A stretch of 54,618 nt of DNA from Silicimonas sp. (GTDB lineage Bacteria; Pseudomonadota; Alphaproteobacteria; Rhodobacterales; Rhodobacteraceae): positions 1 to 54,618 of the forward strand of contig JABDJO010000122.1 in NCBI GenBank assembly GCA_013002465.1. The letters are read 5' to 3'. The notes below the pieces were generated by a model that saw only the letters and a list, made by a program, of their open reading frames with translations, was not told the DNA's origin and ran no database searches. The position numbers and the translations under genes were made by a program. Shown one piece after another: positions 42,371 through 51,700 of this stretch. The stretch's first letter is position 1; every line of letters starts with the position of its first letter.

Positions 42371-43386
42371 GCAAATCGGATTTGACGGTCGGCTGCATCG
42401 GAGCGGGCTATTTCAGCCAGTTTCACTATGATGCATGGGCGCGAATTCCAGGTGCCATCGCGGTCGCCTCGGTTGATCAGGATATAGAAAAAGCCAAAGC
42501 CACGGGTCTTTGCGCCTTCGATGATGCTGGCCGGATGCTTGAAGAGGTTCAGCCGGATATCGTCGATATCGTCACGCCGCCAGGCACGCACCTGGACCTA
42601 ATCCGGCAGGCGTTGGAGGTCAGACCCAAGGCCATCATCTGCCAAAAACCGTTCTGTCGCGATGTCAGTGAAGCGGAATCGGTGGCGCAGATTTCAAATA
42701 CCGCCGGGATCCCGGTTGTCGTACACGAGAATTTCCGGTTTCAACCCTGGTACCGCACGATCAAGGCAGCCCTGATTGACGGCATGATAGGGGATGTTCT
42801 GCAACTGACCTTCCGGTTTCGCCCCGGTGATGGGCAGGGCGCACGCGCCTATTTGGATCGCCAGCCCTATTTTCAGCACATGCCGCGATTTCTGGTGCAT
42901 GAAACCGCCGTTCACTGGGTTGATACATTTCGTTTTTTGATGGGTGAACCGCAGGCGGTTATCGCCGATCTGCGCAGGATGAACCCCGTGATCAAGGGCG
43001 AGGACGCTGGCTATATCCTGTTCTCATACCAGGGCGGACGCCGGGCGCTTTTCGACGCTAACCGCTTGCTGGACCACAGTGCCGACAACACACGCTGCAC
43101 TATGGGCGAAGCACTTATCGAAGGCACCGAAGGTTCGATCGAACTTTTGGGCGACGGCTCGGTTCGGCTGCGTCGATTTGGCGAGACGTCGCATCAGCAA
43201 TTGCTGGGCCCTCATGGCAGCGACACATTCGGGGGTGACTGCGTCCATGCCCTGCAATCTCATGTCGTTGAGGCGCTCAAAAAAAATGTGCCATTGGAAA
43301 ACACCGCGTCGGACTACCTGCCCGTTCTGGTGCAGGAGCAGGCGATTTACACCGCTTCTGAAAAAGGGTGCTGGGTGCAGCTTTGA
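42367..43386 (+). CDS. Gfo/Idh/MocA family oxidoreductase
   Basis: A 339-residue NAD(P)-dependent oxidoreductase of the inositol dehydrogenase/glucose-fructose oxidoreductase family. The Rossmann motif is GCIGAGYFSQFH, the EKP motif is present as CQKPFCRD (Gln for Glu), and the C-terminal domain has VHENFRFQPWYR and HMPRFLVHETAVHWVDTFRFLMG with the catalytic His/Asp pair. The start overlaps the SMP-30 gene stop (ATGA). It probably oxidises a sugar or polyol whose lactone product is cleaved by the SMP-30 protein; this is inferred from position. Confidence 0.88.
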   Translation: MSKSDLTVGCIGAGYFSQFHYDAWARIPGAIAVASVDQDIEKAKATGLCAFDDAGRMLEEVQPDIVDIVTPPGTHLDLIRQALEVRPKAIICQKPFCRDVSEAESVAQISNTAGIPVVVHENFRFQPWYRTIKAALIDGMIGDVLQLTFRFRPGDGQGARAYLDRQPYFQHMPRFLVHETAVHWVDTFRFLMGEPQAVIADLRRMNPVIKGEDAGYILFSYQGGRRALFDANRLLDHSADNTRCTMGEALIEGTEGSIELLGDGSVRLRRFGETSHQQLLGPHGSDTFGGDCVHALQSHVVEALKKNVPLENTASDYLPVLVQEQAIYTASEKGCWVQL

Positions 43387-43400
43387 TAATTGGGAATGAA

Positions 43401-43692
43401 GTGACGGCGGGATTGCGTATTGCGTTGATCTAGGATGACGGCATTGAGGTCGATGTCGCGGAAACTACGGTTGCGGTGGTGGATCGGGCCATGGGTCACC
43501 TTGGCCTGCCTGCCGTTCGCCACGTTGACTGAACCGAAATCAGTCCCCACCTGAGGTTGCGCGACCGCTTCGTCCTTGATGCCGGGGTCCGGCCTGTCCG
43601 GGCTTACCCAAATGCTCCACAGCGCCTGTCCGATCCGCGCCGCTGACATCTACATGGGCGCAAAGGCGGTAACCCGAACTGTGCTTGATCTG
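43401..43692 (+). pseudogene. Decayed isocitrate/isopropylmalate (tartrate) dehydrogenase family gene
   Basis: About 290 bases after the oxidoreductase gene encode broken pieces of this family. From a GTG at 43401 the frame reads an opening LRIALI, then a stop, then DDGIEVDVAETTVAVVDRAMG (43434 onward), a degraded form of the IPGDGIGPEV start of LeuB/TtuC-like proteins. After another stop the same frame gives LRLRDRFVLDAGVRPVRAYPNAPQ (43551 onward), matching the region with RPVR and PG of that family, and then a +1 shift gives AADIYMG and AVTRTVLDLIG. Large internal parts are missing. Three of its features (stops, gap, frameshift) argue for a pseudogene; the family call rests on these motifs. 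A plausible third enzyme of the cluster has been lost. Confidence 0.6.
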
Positions 43693-43908
43693 ATTGGGTA
43701 GTAGCAATCAAGTCAGCCTCATGTATTGGGGTCACACACTAGCGTACTCGCTGAGCGCTGGCATTATCGGCCCATCTCGGTTCGCTTTGCGCCCAATTCG
43801 TGAATGCAGTGCTATTTCACCGATGAACGTCAAATCGCGGCGAATTGCGCCTTGCCCGAGCCCATGTGCGCAGATAAACCCGGGCAGGGGCAACCGAAGG
43901 CGTATCGC
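43693..43908. other. Noncoding stretch before the NDUFA9-like gene
   Basis: About 216 bases between the decayed dehydrogenase gene and the next start hold no convincing coding sequence on either strand. I see no strong promoter hexamers. It may be further remnant of the lost genes. Confidence 0.4.
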
Positions 43909-44889
43909 ATGTCCAGACTTGTTACGATTTATGGCGGATCAGGCTTTGTGGGGCGTTATATCGCTCAGCGCATGGCGCGGGCGGGATGGCGCGTACGCGT
44001 GGCTGTCAGACGACCGAACGAAGCCATATTCGTCAAACCTTATGGCACGGTTGGGCAGGTTGCTCCGGTCTTATGTAACATCCGGGATGACGAAAGCGTT
44101 CGCGATGCGGCGCGCGGGGCGGATGCGGTTGTGAATTGCGTCGGCACCTTCGATTCCGGCGGCAAGAACAACTTCGACGCGGTTCAGCACGAGGGTGCCG
44201 CGCGTATCGCCAGAATTGCCAGCGAAGAAGGTGCTTCGCGCCTGGTTCAGATTTCAGCGATTGGTGCCGACCCTGCCGCCGACAGTCAGTATTCACGCTC
44301 CAAGGGGTTGGGAGAATCTGCAGTCCTTCAGGCGTTCCCAAATGCAGTTATCCTGCGCCCCTCGGTGGTTTTTGGGCCAGAAGACGCGTTCTTCAATCGC
44401 TTTGCCAAGATGGCCCGAATGTCTCCGATCTTGCCGGTCGTGGGCGCCGACACGAATTTTCAGCCCGTTTATGTGGATGATTTGGCCAAGGCTGCTGAAT
44501 GTGCGCTGACCGAAGAAACTGCGCCCGGCATCTATGAACTTGGCGGGCCGGATGTCGAGAGTTTCCGGTCGCTCATGGAAATGATGCTGCCAATCATTCG
44601 GCGTCGTCGTATTGTTCTGGGCCTGCCGCTTTGGATTGGCAGGACGATTGGGCGGGTGTCGGGTTTTGTATCCGCCGCAACCCTTGGCCTTGTGCCTCCC
44701 GTTCTGACGCTGGATCAAGCCAAGGAACTGGCGCGCGACAATGTCGTGTCAAAAGACGCGCGTGGATTTGCGGACTTGGGCATTCAGCCGACGGCAATGG
44801 AGGCGGTCCTGCCATCCTATCTGTGGCAGTACAGGCCCTCGGGGCAGTATGCGGCGGTGAAAGAAAGCGCGCGCAACCTTAGAGGTTAG
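43909..44889 (+). CDS. Complex I NDUFA9 subunit family protein (NAD-dependent epimerase fold)
   Basis: A 326-residue atypical SDR of the NDUFA9/39-kDa complex I subunit family. The nucleotide-binding motif is TIYGGSGFVGRYIAQRMARAG, followed by NCVGTFDSGGKNNFDAVQHEGAARIA, and SRLVQISAIGADPAADSQYSRSKGLGE carries the Ser/Tyr/Lys-like region. FGPEDAFFNRFAKMARMSPILPVVG and NFQPVYVDDLAKA are typical. In alphaproteobacterial relatives it is a supernumerary subunit or assembly factor of NADH dehydrogenase. The start at 43909 has GAAGG eight bases before. It is convergent with uppP, 17 bases away. Confidence 0.88.
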   Translation: MSRLVTIYGGSGFVGRYIAQRMARAGWRVRVAVRRPNEAIFVKPYGTVGQVAPVLCNIRDDESVRDAARGADAVVNCVGTFDSGGKNNFDAVQHEGAARIARIASEEGASRLVQISAIGADPAADSQYSRSKGLGESAVLQAFPNAVILRPSVVFGPEDAFFNRFAKMARMSPILPVVGADTNFQPVYVDDLAKAAECALTEETAPGIYELGGPDVESFRSLMEMMLPIIRRRRIVLGLPLWIGRTIGRVSGFVSAATLGLVPPVLTLDQAKELARDNVVSKDARGFADLGIQPTAMEAVLPSYLWQYRPSGQYAAVKESARNLRG

Positions 44890-44906
44890 GTGTTGCGGGC
44901 TGGGTT

Positions 44907-45710
44907 CTAACCGTAGGCATAGACCAATAGCGCGCTGCCCAGGGAGATGCGATAAATCACATATGGCGCAAAGCTGACCGACCGAAGCAGGCGCATCATG
45001 AAGTGCAGTGCTGCAAGTGAGGCAAAAAACGCAAAGACGGCAGCAATTGCGCCGTCTCGGGCTGCGGTAGTGTCCATTGTGCTGGCCACCTCTAGCCCAA
45101 GCAAGGCGCCCGAAACCAAGATGGTCGGAACCGACATCAGCATTGCCAACCGGGCTGCATCTTCGCGCATGTATCCCAACTGGCGCGCGCCGGTGATTGT
45201 GATGCCCGACCTTGACGTTCCCGGGATCAGGGCCAGCACCTGCCATGCCCCCATGATCAAAGCATCCCTGATCGACCAGTCGTCCGAGTTTTTTTCAACT
45301 GGCCCGGTGCGATCGGCCCACCAAAGCACGATGCCGAACAGAAGCGTGGTCCAGGCAATGACAGTGACCGAGCGCAATGCGTCATCAGTGCCGGTGAGCT
45401 TGAAAATCAACCCGACAACCATGACCGGAACCGTTGCGATGCACAGAAGCATTGCAAGCCGGGCACCAGGATCGTCGAATTGACCCATCAACATCGGCCC
45501 TATTCCCTGAAACGCCCGCTTAACATCGCGCCAGAAGTAAAGGACGACTCCTCCAAGCGTTCCGACGTGGACGGCGACATCAATGATCTGCCCCTGATCG
45601 TCGAGGCCGGTGAGATTCGGCAGAAGAATCAGGTGACCGGAAGAAGAAACAGGCAAAAACTCGGTAACGCCCTGCACCAACGCAACAAGAATGAGATGAA
45701 GGATCGGCAC
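44907..45710 (-). CDS. uppP: Undecaprenyl-diphosphatase
   Basis: Membrane enzyme that removes the terminal phosphate of undecaprenyl diphosphate to recycle the carrier lipid of cell wall synthesis (bacitracin resistance protein BacA). The GTG at 45710 gives 267 residues beginning with PILHLILVALVQG, the normal opening; ATGs upstream in the frame are further from the family. Hydrophobic segments occur throughout, with EFLPVSSSGHLIL (Glu and Ser-rich motif 1) and LALIPGTSRSGITITGARQLG (PGTSRSG motif 2) holding the active site residues. It is divergent from gltD. Confidence 0.93.
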   Translation of the reverse strand: MPILHLILVALVQGVTEFLPVSSSGHLILLPNLTGLDDQGQIIDVAVHVGTLGGVVLYFWRDVKRAFQGIGPMLMGQFDDPGARLAMLLCIATVPVMVVGLIFKLTGTDDALRSVTVIAWTTLLFGIVLWWADRTGPVEKNSDDWSIRDALIMGAWQVLALIPGTSRSGITITGARQLGYMREDAARLAMLMSVPTILVSGALLGLEVASTMDTTAARDGAIAAVFAFFASLAALHFMMRLLRSVSFAPYVIYRISLGSALLVYAYG

Positions 45711-45779
45711 GGTCTGTGTCTCTCTGCTCTGCTTCAGCCAATCTAACCATCTGAGATTATTTGGTAAGGGATTAATTAG

Positions 45780-45792
45780 GTCCGATACGGAC
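45780..45792. promoter_or_regulatory. Perfect palindrome between uppP and gltD
   Basis: GTCCG-ATA-CGGAC is a perfect 5-3-5 inverted repeat in the 218-base divergent gap, 137 bases before gltD and 70 bases before uppP. It lies in an AT-rich part of the gap. The likely gltD promoter, a TGCTAAACT stretch near 45887-45895, is downstream. Function unknown. Confidence 0.4.
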
Positions 45793-45928
45793 ATAAATCT
45801 CAGCGATTTCAGCAAAGCGGATCGGCGTAATCGCACCTAGTCAAAATTTAAGGTCAGCATTAGTGACATTTAATCTTCCGTTCCTGTGCTAAACTGTTTA
45901 TTGAGGCGGTCTGGGTTGGGAGGTTTGT

Positions 45929-47359
45929 ATGGCGGATAATCCGATGCTGAAATTTGTGACGGTAGAGCGCGACACGCCAAAAAAGCGCGATGCCGGTCAG
46001 CGCCGTGAGGATTTCCACGAAATTTATGCCGAATACGCCCAAGCCAAAGCCGCTGAACAGGCCAGCCGGTGCAGCCAGTGCGGCGTGCCCTACTGTCAGA
46101 CGCATTGTCCGTTGCACAACAATATTCCCGATTGGCTGAAACTGACCGCCGAAGGCCGTTTGAAAGAGGCCTATGAGATCAGCCAGGCCACCAACACGTT
46201 TCCCGAGATTTGCGGCCGGATATGCCCCCAGGACCGTCTGTGCGAGGGAAATTGCGTTATCGAGCAATCGGGCCACGGCACTGTCACCATCGGATCGGTT
46301 GAAAAATACATCACCGACACCGCCTGGGAAAAGGGTTGGGTCAAGCCCCTGTCACCTGTAGCCGAGCGCCCCGAGAGCGTGGGCATCATTGGCGCGGGCC
46401 CCGGTGGGCTTGCTGCGGCGGACAGGTTGCGCCGTGCGGGCGTGCAAGTGACCATCTACGACCGCTATGATCGGGCTGGTGGATTGCTGACGTACGGCAT
46501 CCCCGGCTTCAAGCTTGAGAAAGACGTCGTGATGCGCCGCAACCAGCAATTGGAGGACGGCGGCGTCACCTTCGTGCTGAACTGCAATGTGGGCGAGGAC
46601 ATTTCATTTGACGACATTCGCGCCAAGCACGATGCGGTTCTGATCGCCACAGGAGTCTATAAAAGTCGGGAACTTAAAGGGCCTGGCAGTGGTGCGGCGG
46701 GTATCGTACGGGCCATTGATTACCTGACGGCCTCGAACCGGAAAAGCTTTGGCGACGAGGTGCCGGAATTCGACACGGGCGCATTGAATGCCACCGACAA
46801 GCGCGTGGTGGTTATTGGTGGTGGTGACACGGCGATGGATTGTGTGCGCACGGCAGTGCGCCAGGGCGCGACCAGTGTGAAATGTCTCTATCGTCGTGAC
46901 CGGGTCAATATGCCGGGTTCGCAGCGCGAAGTGGCAAACGCCGAGGAAGAAGGTGTTGAATTTGTCTGGCTGACTGCGCCAAAGGGGTTCGCGGGCGATG
47001 CCGTGACCGGTGTGATGGCGCAGAAGATGCGTCTGGGGGCGCCCGATGCAACCGGGCGGCAAGTGCCGGAACTGGTGGAGGGATCGGACTATGTGGAAGA
47101 CGCCGATCTTGTGATCAAGGCGCTGGGGTTCGAGCCGGAAGACCTGCCAAAGCTCTGGGGCGTCGATGGGCTGGAGGTCACGGGCTGGGGCACGATCAAG
47201 GCAAGCTTTCAGACCCATGAAACCACGTTAGAGGGTGTCTATGCCGTGGGCGATATCGTCCGTGGTGCATCGCTGGTGGTCTGGGCCATCCGGGACGGGC
47301 GCGAGGCGGCGGATGCGATCTTGGAGCGATTTTCGGCGGCAGCGATGGCGGCAGAGTAA
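45929..47359 (+). CDS. gltD: Glutamate synthase (NADPH) small subunit
   Basis: A 476-residue GltD that passes electrons from NADPH through FAD to the iron-sulfur centres of the large subunit. N-terminal cysteines CSQCGVPYCQTHCPLHNNIPDW and CGRICPQDRLCEGNCV bind [4Fe-4S] clusters. The FAD site is GIIGAGPGGLAAADRLRRAG and the NADPH site is VVVIGGGDTAMDCVRTAVRQGA. GGGAGG precedes the ATG. In most genomes gltB and gltD adjoin; here gltD is upstream and three GFA genes lie between it and gltB. Confidence 0.97.
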   Translation: MADNPMLKFVTVERDTPKKRDAGQRREDFHEIYAEYAQAKAAEQASRCSQCGVPYCQTHCPLHNNIPDWLKLTAEGRLKEAYEISQATNTFPEICGRICPQDRLCEGNCVIEQSGHGTVTIGSVEKYITDTAWEKGWVKPLSPVAERPESVGIIGAGPGGLAAADRLRRAGVQVTIYDRYDRAGGLLTYGIPGFKLEKDVVMRRNQQLEDGGVTFVLNCNVGEDISFDDIRAKHDAVLIATGVYKSRELKGPGSGAAGIVRAIDYLTASNRKSFGDEVPEFDTGALNATDKRVVVIGGGDTAMDCVRTAVRQGATSVKCLYRRDRVNMPGSQREVANAEEEGVEFVWLTAPKGFAGDAVTGVMAQKMRLGAPDATGRQVPELVEGSDYVEDADLVIKALGFEPEDLPKLWGVDGLEVTGWGTIKASFQTHETTLEGVYAVGDIVRGASLVVWAIRDGREAADAILERFSAAAMAAE

Positions 47360-47399
47360 CACAGGATTAACTGTGGCGAGCGGACAGGCGTTTGCACAT

Positions 47400-47437
47400 T
47401 TGTACATGTTCAAGGGGGCGGAATTACACATTTGTAC
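47400..47437 (+). promoter_or_regulatory. Two TTGTAC sites at 32-base spacing before the GFA genes
   Basis: TTGTAC occurs at 47400-47405 and 47432-47437, exactly 32 bases apart. They lie in a 16-base direct repeat, CACATTTGTACATGTT and CACATTTGTACGTGTT (one mismatch). The downstream copy is 85 bases before the first GFA start. The 162-base gltD-GFA gap also has CACAG/CTGTG (47360-47375) and a perfect GTCAGC-GCC-GCTGAC hairpin (47482-47496). The core and spacing match the array upstream of the META lipoprotein (9135-9204). Confidence 0.5.
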
Positions 47438-47521
47438 GTGTTTAGCGCCCGGTGCGGTTAACGACGATTTAATCCCGGCAGGTCAGCGCCGCTGACACGT
47501 TCGGGTAAAAGAGGATGAAAA

Positions 47522-47944
47522 ATGGCTGAGGCCCTGGACGGACATTGTCTTTGCGGCGCGGTTAAGATCACCGTCCGTTCGCATGAGCATGGCACTTCGG
47601 CCTGTCATTGTTCGATGTGTCGGCGGTGGAGTGGCGCAGCACAGTGGGGGTTTGAAGCGCCGGTCGATGCTGTCGAGATTTCGGGTCCCGTGCAGTTGTA
47701 CCAGTCGTCGGAATTTGCAGAGCGGGCATGGTGCAATGACTGCGGTACGCATCTTTGGTTGCGCGACAGCGGTGCGGCCTACGAATTGCTCCCCGGCTTG
47801 TTCGACAGTGCCCGCGACATGCCCCTTGTACGCGAGGTTTATGCTGACCAAGCCTTCGCCTGCGCCGCGCTTTCTGGGGATCATCGCCGCGTAACACGCG
47901 CCGAATACCAAGCAAGTAATCGTTTCGTGGAGGACACCCTATGA
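47522..47944 (+). CDS. GFA (CENP-V/formaldehyde-activating enzyme-like) family protein 1
   Basis: A 140-residue zinc protein of the GFA/CENP-V family. The Cys motifs are GHCLCGAVKITV, ACHCSMCRRWSG and AWCNDCGTHLWL, i.e. the full CxC, CxC-CxxCR and CxxCG set that bind zinc in glutathione-dependent formaldehyde-activating enzyme. Such motifs do not prove activity with formaldehyde, and the genuine glutathione-binding enzyme is longer (about 190 residues). It is the first of three adjoining paralogues placed in the glt locus. It overlaps the second by four bases. GAGGA lies before the ATG. Confidence 0.85.
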   Translation: MAEALDGHCLCGAVKITVRSHEHGTSACHCSMCRRWSGAAQWGFEAPVDAVEISGPVQLYQSSEFAERAWCNDCGTHLWLRDSGAAYELLPGLFDSARDMPLVREVYADQAFACAALSGDHRRVTRAEYQASNRFVEDTL

Positions 47945-48366
47945 ACCAGTTGAACGGCCAATGCCTGTGCGGGGCCTGCAAGATCACTATGACGCCTGCA
48001 AGCAACGAAATGCACATCTGTTATTGCGACATGTGCCGGGCCTGGACCGGCGTTGGCATGATGGCGATCCAGGCCGCTGGCGACTCCATCACTGTCGAGG
48101 GGCCGGTCAAGACACGCACCACATCAGAGTGGGCCGAACGGGCCTGGTGCGATGATTGCGGCTCGGCACTTTACTATCATGTGACCGCCGAAGGCCCGTA
48201 CCACGACAACTACCATGTGGCGTCCGGGCTTTTCCCAAACGCTGGTGGCACGAAATTGGTCGGCGAGTTGTTCACTGACAAGCGCCCGTCGGGATATGCC
48301 TTTGCTGGTGATCTGAAAGGTATGACCGAAGCGGAAGTCATGGCGACGTTCGGGGGCGAACCATGA
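47941..48366 (+). CDS. GFA (CENP-V/formaldehyde-activating enzyme-like) family protein 2
   Basis: A 141-residue member of the GFA/CENP-V zinc-binding family with GQCLCGACKITM, ICYCDMCRAWTG and AWCDDCGSALYY. The CYC in place of CHC separates it from the first paralogue. It ends AFAGDLKGMTEAEVMATFGGEP, close to the end of the third paralogue (MTEAECVAHF), so copies 2 and 3 look like a tandem duplication. It overlaps both neighbours by ATGA. No substrate known. Confidence 0.85.
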   Translation: MNQLNGQCLCGACKITMTPASNEMHICYCDMCRAWTGVGMMAIQAAGDSITVEGPVKTRTTSEWAERAWCDDCGSALYYHVTAEGPYHDNYHVASGLFPNAGGTKLVGELFTDKRPSGYAFAGDLKGMTEAEVMATFGGEP

Positions 48367-48764
48367 GAACCGGCGGATGCATGTGCGGCGCGGTGCGCTA
48401 TGAGGCCGAGACCGACGGTCGGTTCAGTGTCTGCTATTGCAAGATGTGCCAACGCTGGTCGTCGGGCGTTTTCATGGGCGCACCGACCAAGGGCGTGCGG
48501 ATTACCGAGGGCCAAGACGTGCTGACCCGTGTCCGCACTTCGGATTGGGCCAGCCGGGGGTTCTGCAGCAAGTGCGGATCGAACATCTATTACCATGCCG
48601 ACGCGCAGGACCACCCAAGCATTGCTTTTGGCAGCCTTGATGACACCAGCGGCATGGAGCCGCGCATCCAGTTCTTTTTCGACAAGAAACCGGACGGGCT
48701 TGGGCTGGACCGCGAGACGAAAACCATGACCGAAGCGGAATGCGTTGCGCATTTCGCATCGTGA
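48363..48764 (+). CDS. GFA (CENP-V/formaldehyde-activating enzyme-like) family protein 3
   Basis: A 133-residue GFA/CENP-V family protein. Cys motifs are GGCMCGAVRYEA, VCYCKMCQRWSS and GFCSKCGSNIYY. It starts within the stop of the second copy and ends 16 bases before gltB, whose ribosome binding site (GGGACAGGAGA) overlaps this end. The three copies probably form one message with gltB. A role in detoxifying an aldehyde or thiol-adduct linked to one-carbon or nitrogen metabolism is a possibility, not a demonstrated function. Confidence 0.85.
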   Translation: MRTGGCMCGAVRYEAETDGRFSVCYCKMCQRWSSGVFMGAPTKGVRITEGQDVLTRVRTSDWASRGFCSKCGSNIYYHADAQDHPSIAFGSLDDTSGMEPRIQFFFDKKPDGLGLDRETKTMTEAECVAHFAS

Positions 48765-48780
48765 GGGACAGGAGACGACC

Positions 48781-51700
48781 ATGACCAAATATGATGCCGG
48801 TTGGGCAACCGCCGAGGAAGCGCGCCGGGCCTGGATGGCCGAGCATTCGCTTTATGCCGAGGACACAGAACATGCGTCCTGTGGTGTCGGGCTGGTCGTT
48901 TCCATTGACGGGTCGAAAAGCCGCAAGGTGGTCGAGCACGGCATTAATGCCTTGAAAGCCGTCTGGCACCGGGGCGCTGTCGATGCGGATGGCATGACGG
49001 GGGATGGTGCCGGCATTCACGTGCAGATTCCCGTGCCGTTCTTTTATGATCAGGTTGAACGCACCGGCCACAGGCCGAACAAGGATGAACTTTTGGCCGT
49101 GGGGCAGGTTTTCTTGCCGCGCACGGACTTTGGTGCCCAGGAAATGTGCCGGACCATCGTGGAAACCGAAGTTTTGCGGATGGGGTATGCCATCTATGGC
49201 TGGCGGCATGTGCCGGTCGACGTCAGTGTTCTGGGTGAAAAGGCCAATGCGACGCGGCCCGAGATCGAGCAGATCCTGATTTCAAATTCGAAAGGTGTGG
49301 ACGAAGATACGTTCGAGCGCGAGCTTTACGTCATCCGCCGCCGGATCGAGAAGGCCGCGGCGGCCGCGCAGGTGCCTCAGCTTTATCTGGCGAGTTTGTC
49401 TTGCAGGTCGATCATCTACAAGGGCATGATGCTGGCCGAGCAGGTGGCCGAGTTTTATCCCGACCTGAAGGACGAGCGGTTCGAGAGCGCCTTCGCGATC
49501 TATCACCAGCGGTATTCGACCAACACTTTCCCGCAGTGGTGGCTGGCCCAGCCGTTCCGCATGCTGGCGCACAACGGCGAGATCAACACGCTGAAGGGCA
49601 ACGTCAACTGGATGAAAAGCCACGAGATCCGGATGGCGTCGGGCACGTTCGGGGACACGGCGGAAGACATCAAGCCGATCATTCCGAACGGTTCGTCGGA
49701 TTCGTCTGCCCTGGATGCGGTGTTCGAGGTTCTTGTGCGTGCCGGGCGGAACGCGCCGATGGCCAAGACGATGCTGATCCCGGAAAGCTGGTCCCAATTG
49801 GCGGTTGAACTGCCGCAGGCCTGGCGCGACATGTACAGTTATTGCAACGCGGTGATGGAACCCTGGGATGGCCCGGCAGCCTTGGCGATGACCGATGGGC
49901 GGTGGGTTTGTGCGGGGCTTGACAGGAATGGGCTGCGCCCGATGCGGTATACGGTGACTGGCGACGGTTTGCTGATCGCGGGTTCGGAAACCGGCATGGT
50001 GCCGGTGGACGAGGCGACGGTTGTCGAAAAGGGCGCGTTGGGTCCGGGGCAAATGATCGCCGTGGATATGGCGGACGGCAAACTGTTCCGCGATACCGAG
50101 ATCAAGGACACACTGTCGGCCGCCGCGCCGTTCGGGGAGTGGGTCGGCAAGATCGTGGAACTGGATGACGAATTGTCCGGCCTGACCGAGGAACCGGTGT
50201 TCACCGGCACCGCGCTGAAACAACGGCAGATTGCGGCCGGTTTCACCATTGAAGAGCTTGAGCATGTACTGGCCCCGATGGCTGAGGACGGAAAGGAAGC
50301 CCTGGCTTCGATGGGCGACGATACGCCGTCAGCGGTATTATCGACCACCTATCGACCGCTCAGCCATTTTTTCCGACAGAACTTCAGCCAGGTCACCAAC
50401 CCGCCGATTGACTCGTTGCGCGAATACCGGGTGATGAGCCTGAAGACCCGGTTCGGCAATCTGAAGAACGTGCTGGATCAGGATGGCAGTCAGACCGAGA
50501 TTCTTGTGCTGGACAGCCCGTTTTTGGGCAATGCGCAATTTGGCCGCCTGGTCGAAGCCTTTGAATCCGAAATGGTTGAGATCGACTGTACCTTTTCACC
50601 GAAGGACGGATCCGGCGCCCTGTCGCGGGCGTTGCAGCGCGTACGGGCCGAAGCCGAAGATGCCGTTCGCTCGGGCGCCGGCCACATTGTTCTGACCGAT
50701 CACAAGCTGGGTCAGGACAAGGTGGCGATGCCGATGATCCTTGCCACCAGTGCCGTCCATGGCTGGCTGACCAGAAAGGGCCTGAGGACGTTTTGCAGCC
50801 TGAACGTACGATCCGCTGAATGCGTCGACCCGCACTACTTTGCCGTGCTGGTGGGTTGCGGCGCGACCACCGTCAACGCCTATCTGGCCGAGGATTCCAT
50901 TGCCGACAGGATCGACCGGGGTCTGATCGACGGCACGCTGACCGAGGCAATGGCACGGTATCGTGCAGCCATCGACGCCGGGCTTTTGAAGATCATGTCG
51001 AAGATGGGGATCAGCGTGATCTCGTCCTATCGCGGCGGGTTGAATTTCGAGGCCGTGGGCCTGAGCCGGGCCATGGTGAACGAGTATTTCCCCGGCATGC
51101 ACAGCCGCATCAGCGGCATTGGAGTATCGGGCATTCAGACCAAGGCGGAAGAGGTTCACGCACGCGGATTCAAGGGCGAAGGAGTGCTGCCGATTGGTGG
51201 TTTCTACAAAGCTCGGACCAGTGGTGAAACCCACGCCTGGGAAGCTACCGCGATGCATATGCTGCAATCGGCCTGCCAGCGGGCGTCCTATTCGATGTGG
51301 CAACAATACTCAGCCAAGATGAAGTCTTTGCCACCGATCCATCTGCGCGATCTTCTGGACATCAAGCCTCTTGGCCCAGCGGTGCCGATCGAGGAAGTGG
51401 AAAGCATCACCTCGATCCGCAAGCGGTTCGTGACGCCGGGAATGTCGCTTGGGGCCCTGAGCCCCGAGGCGCACAAGACGCTGAATGTGGCAATGAACCG
51501 GATCGGCGCCAAGTCCGACTCTGGCGAAGGCGGCGAGGATCCGGCGCACTTCGTGCCCGAGCCGAACGGGGACAACCCGTCGGCCAAGATCAAGCAGGTC
51601 GCCTCGGGCCGGTTCGGCGTGACGGCAGAGTACCTGAACCAATGCGAGGAACTTGAGATCAAGGTGGCCCAGGGCGCCAAGCCCGGCGAGGGCGGTCAGT

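Noticed and set aside
43347..43649. Minus-strand open frame of 100 codons over the decayed dehydrogenase
   Set aside because: Sequence is not protein-like and it is opposite recognisable dehydrogenase fragments.
45711..45928. NtrC site before gltD
   Set aside because: No GCAC-N7-GTGC pattern was seen in the gap.
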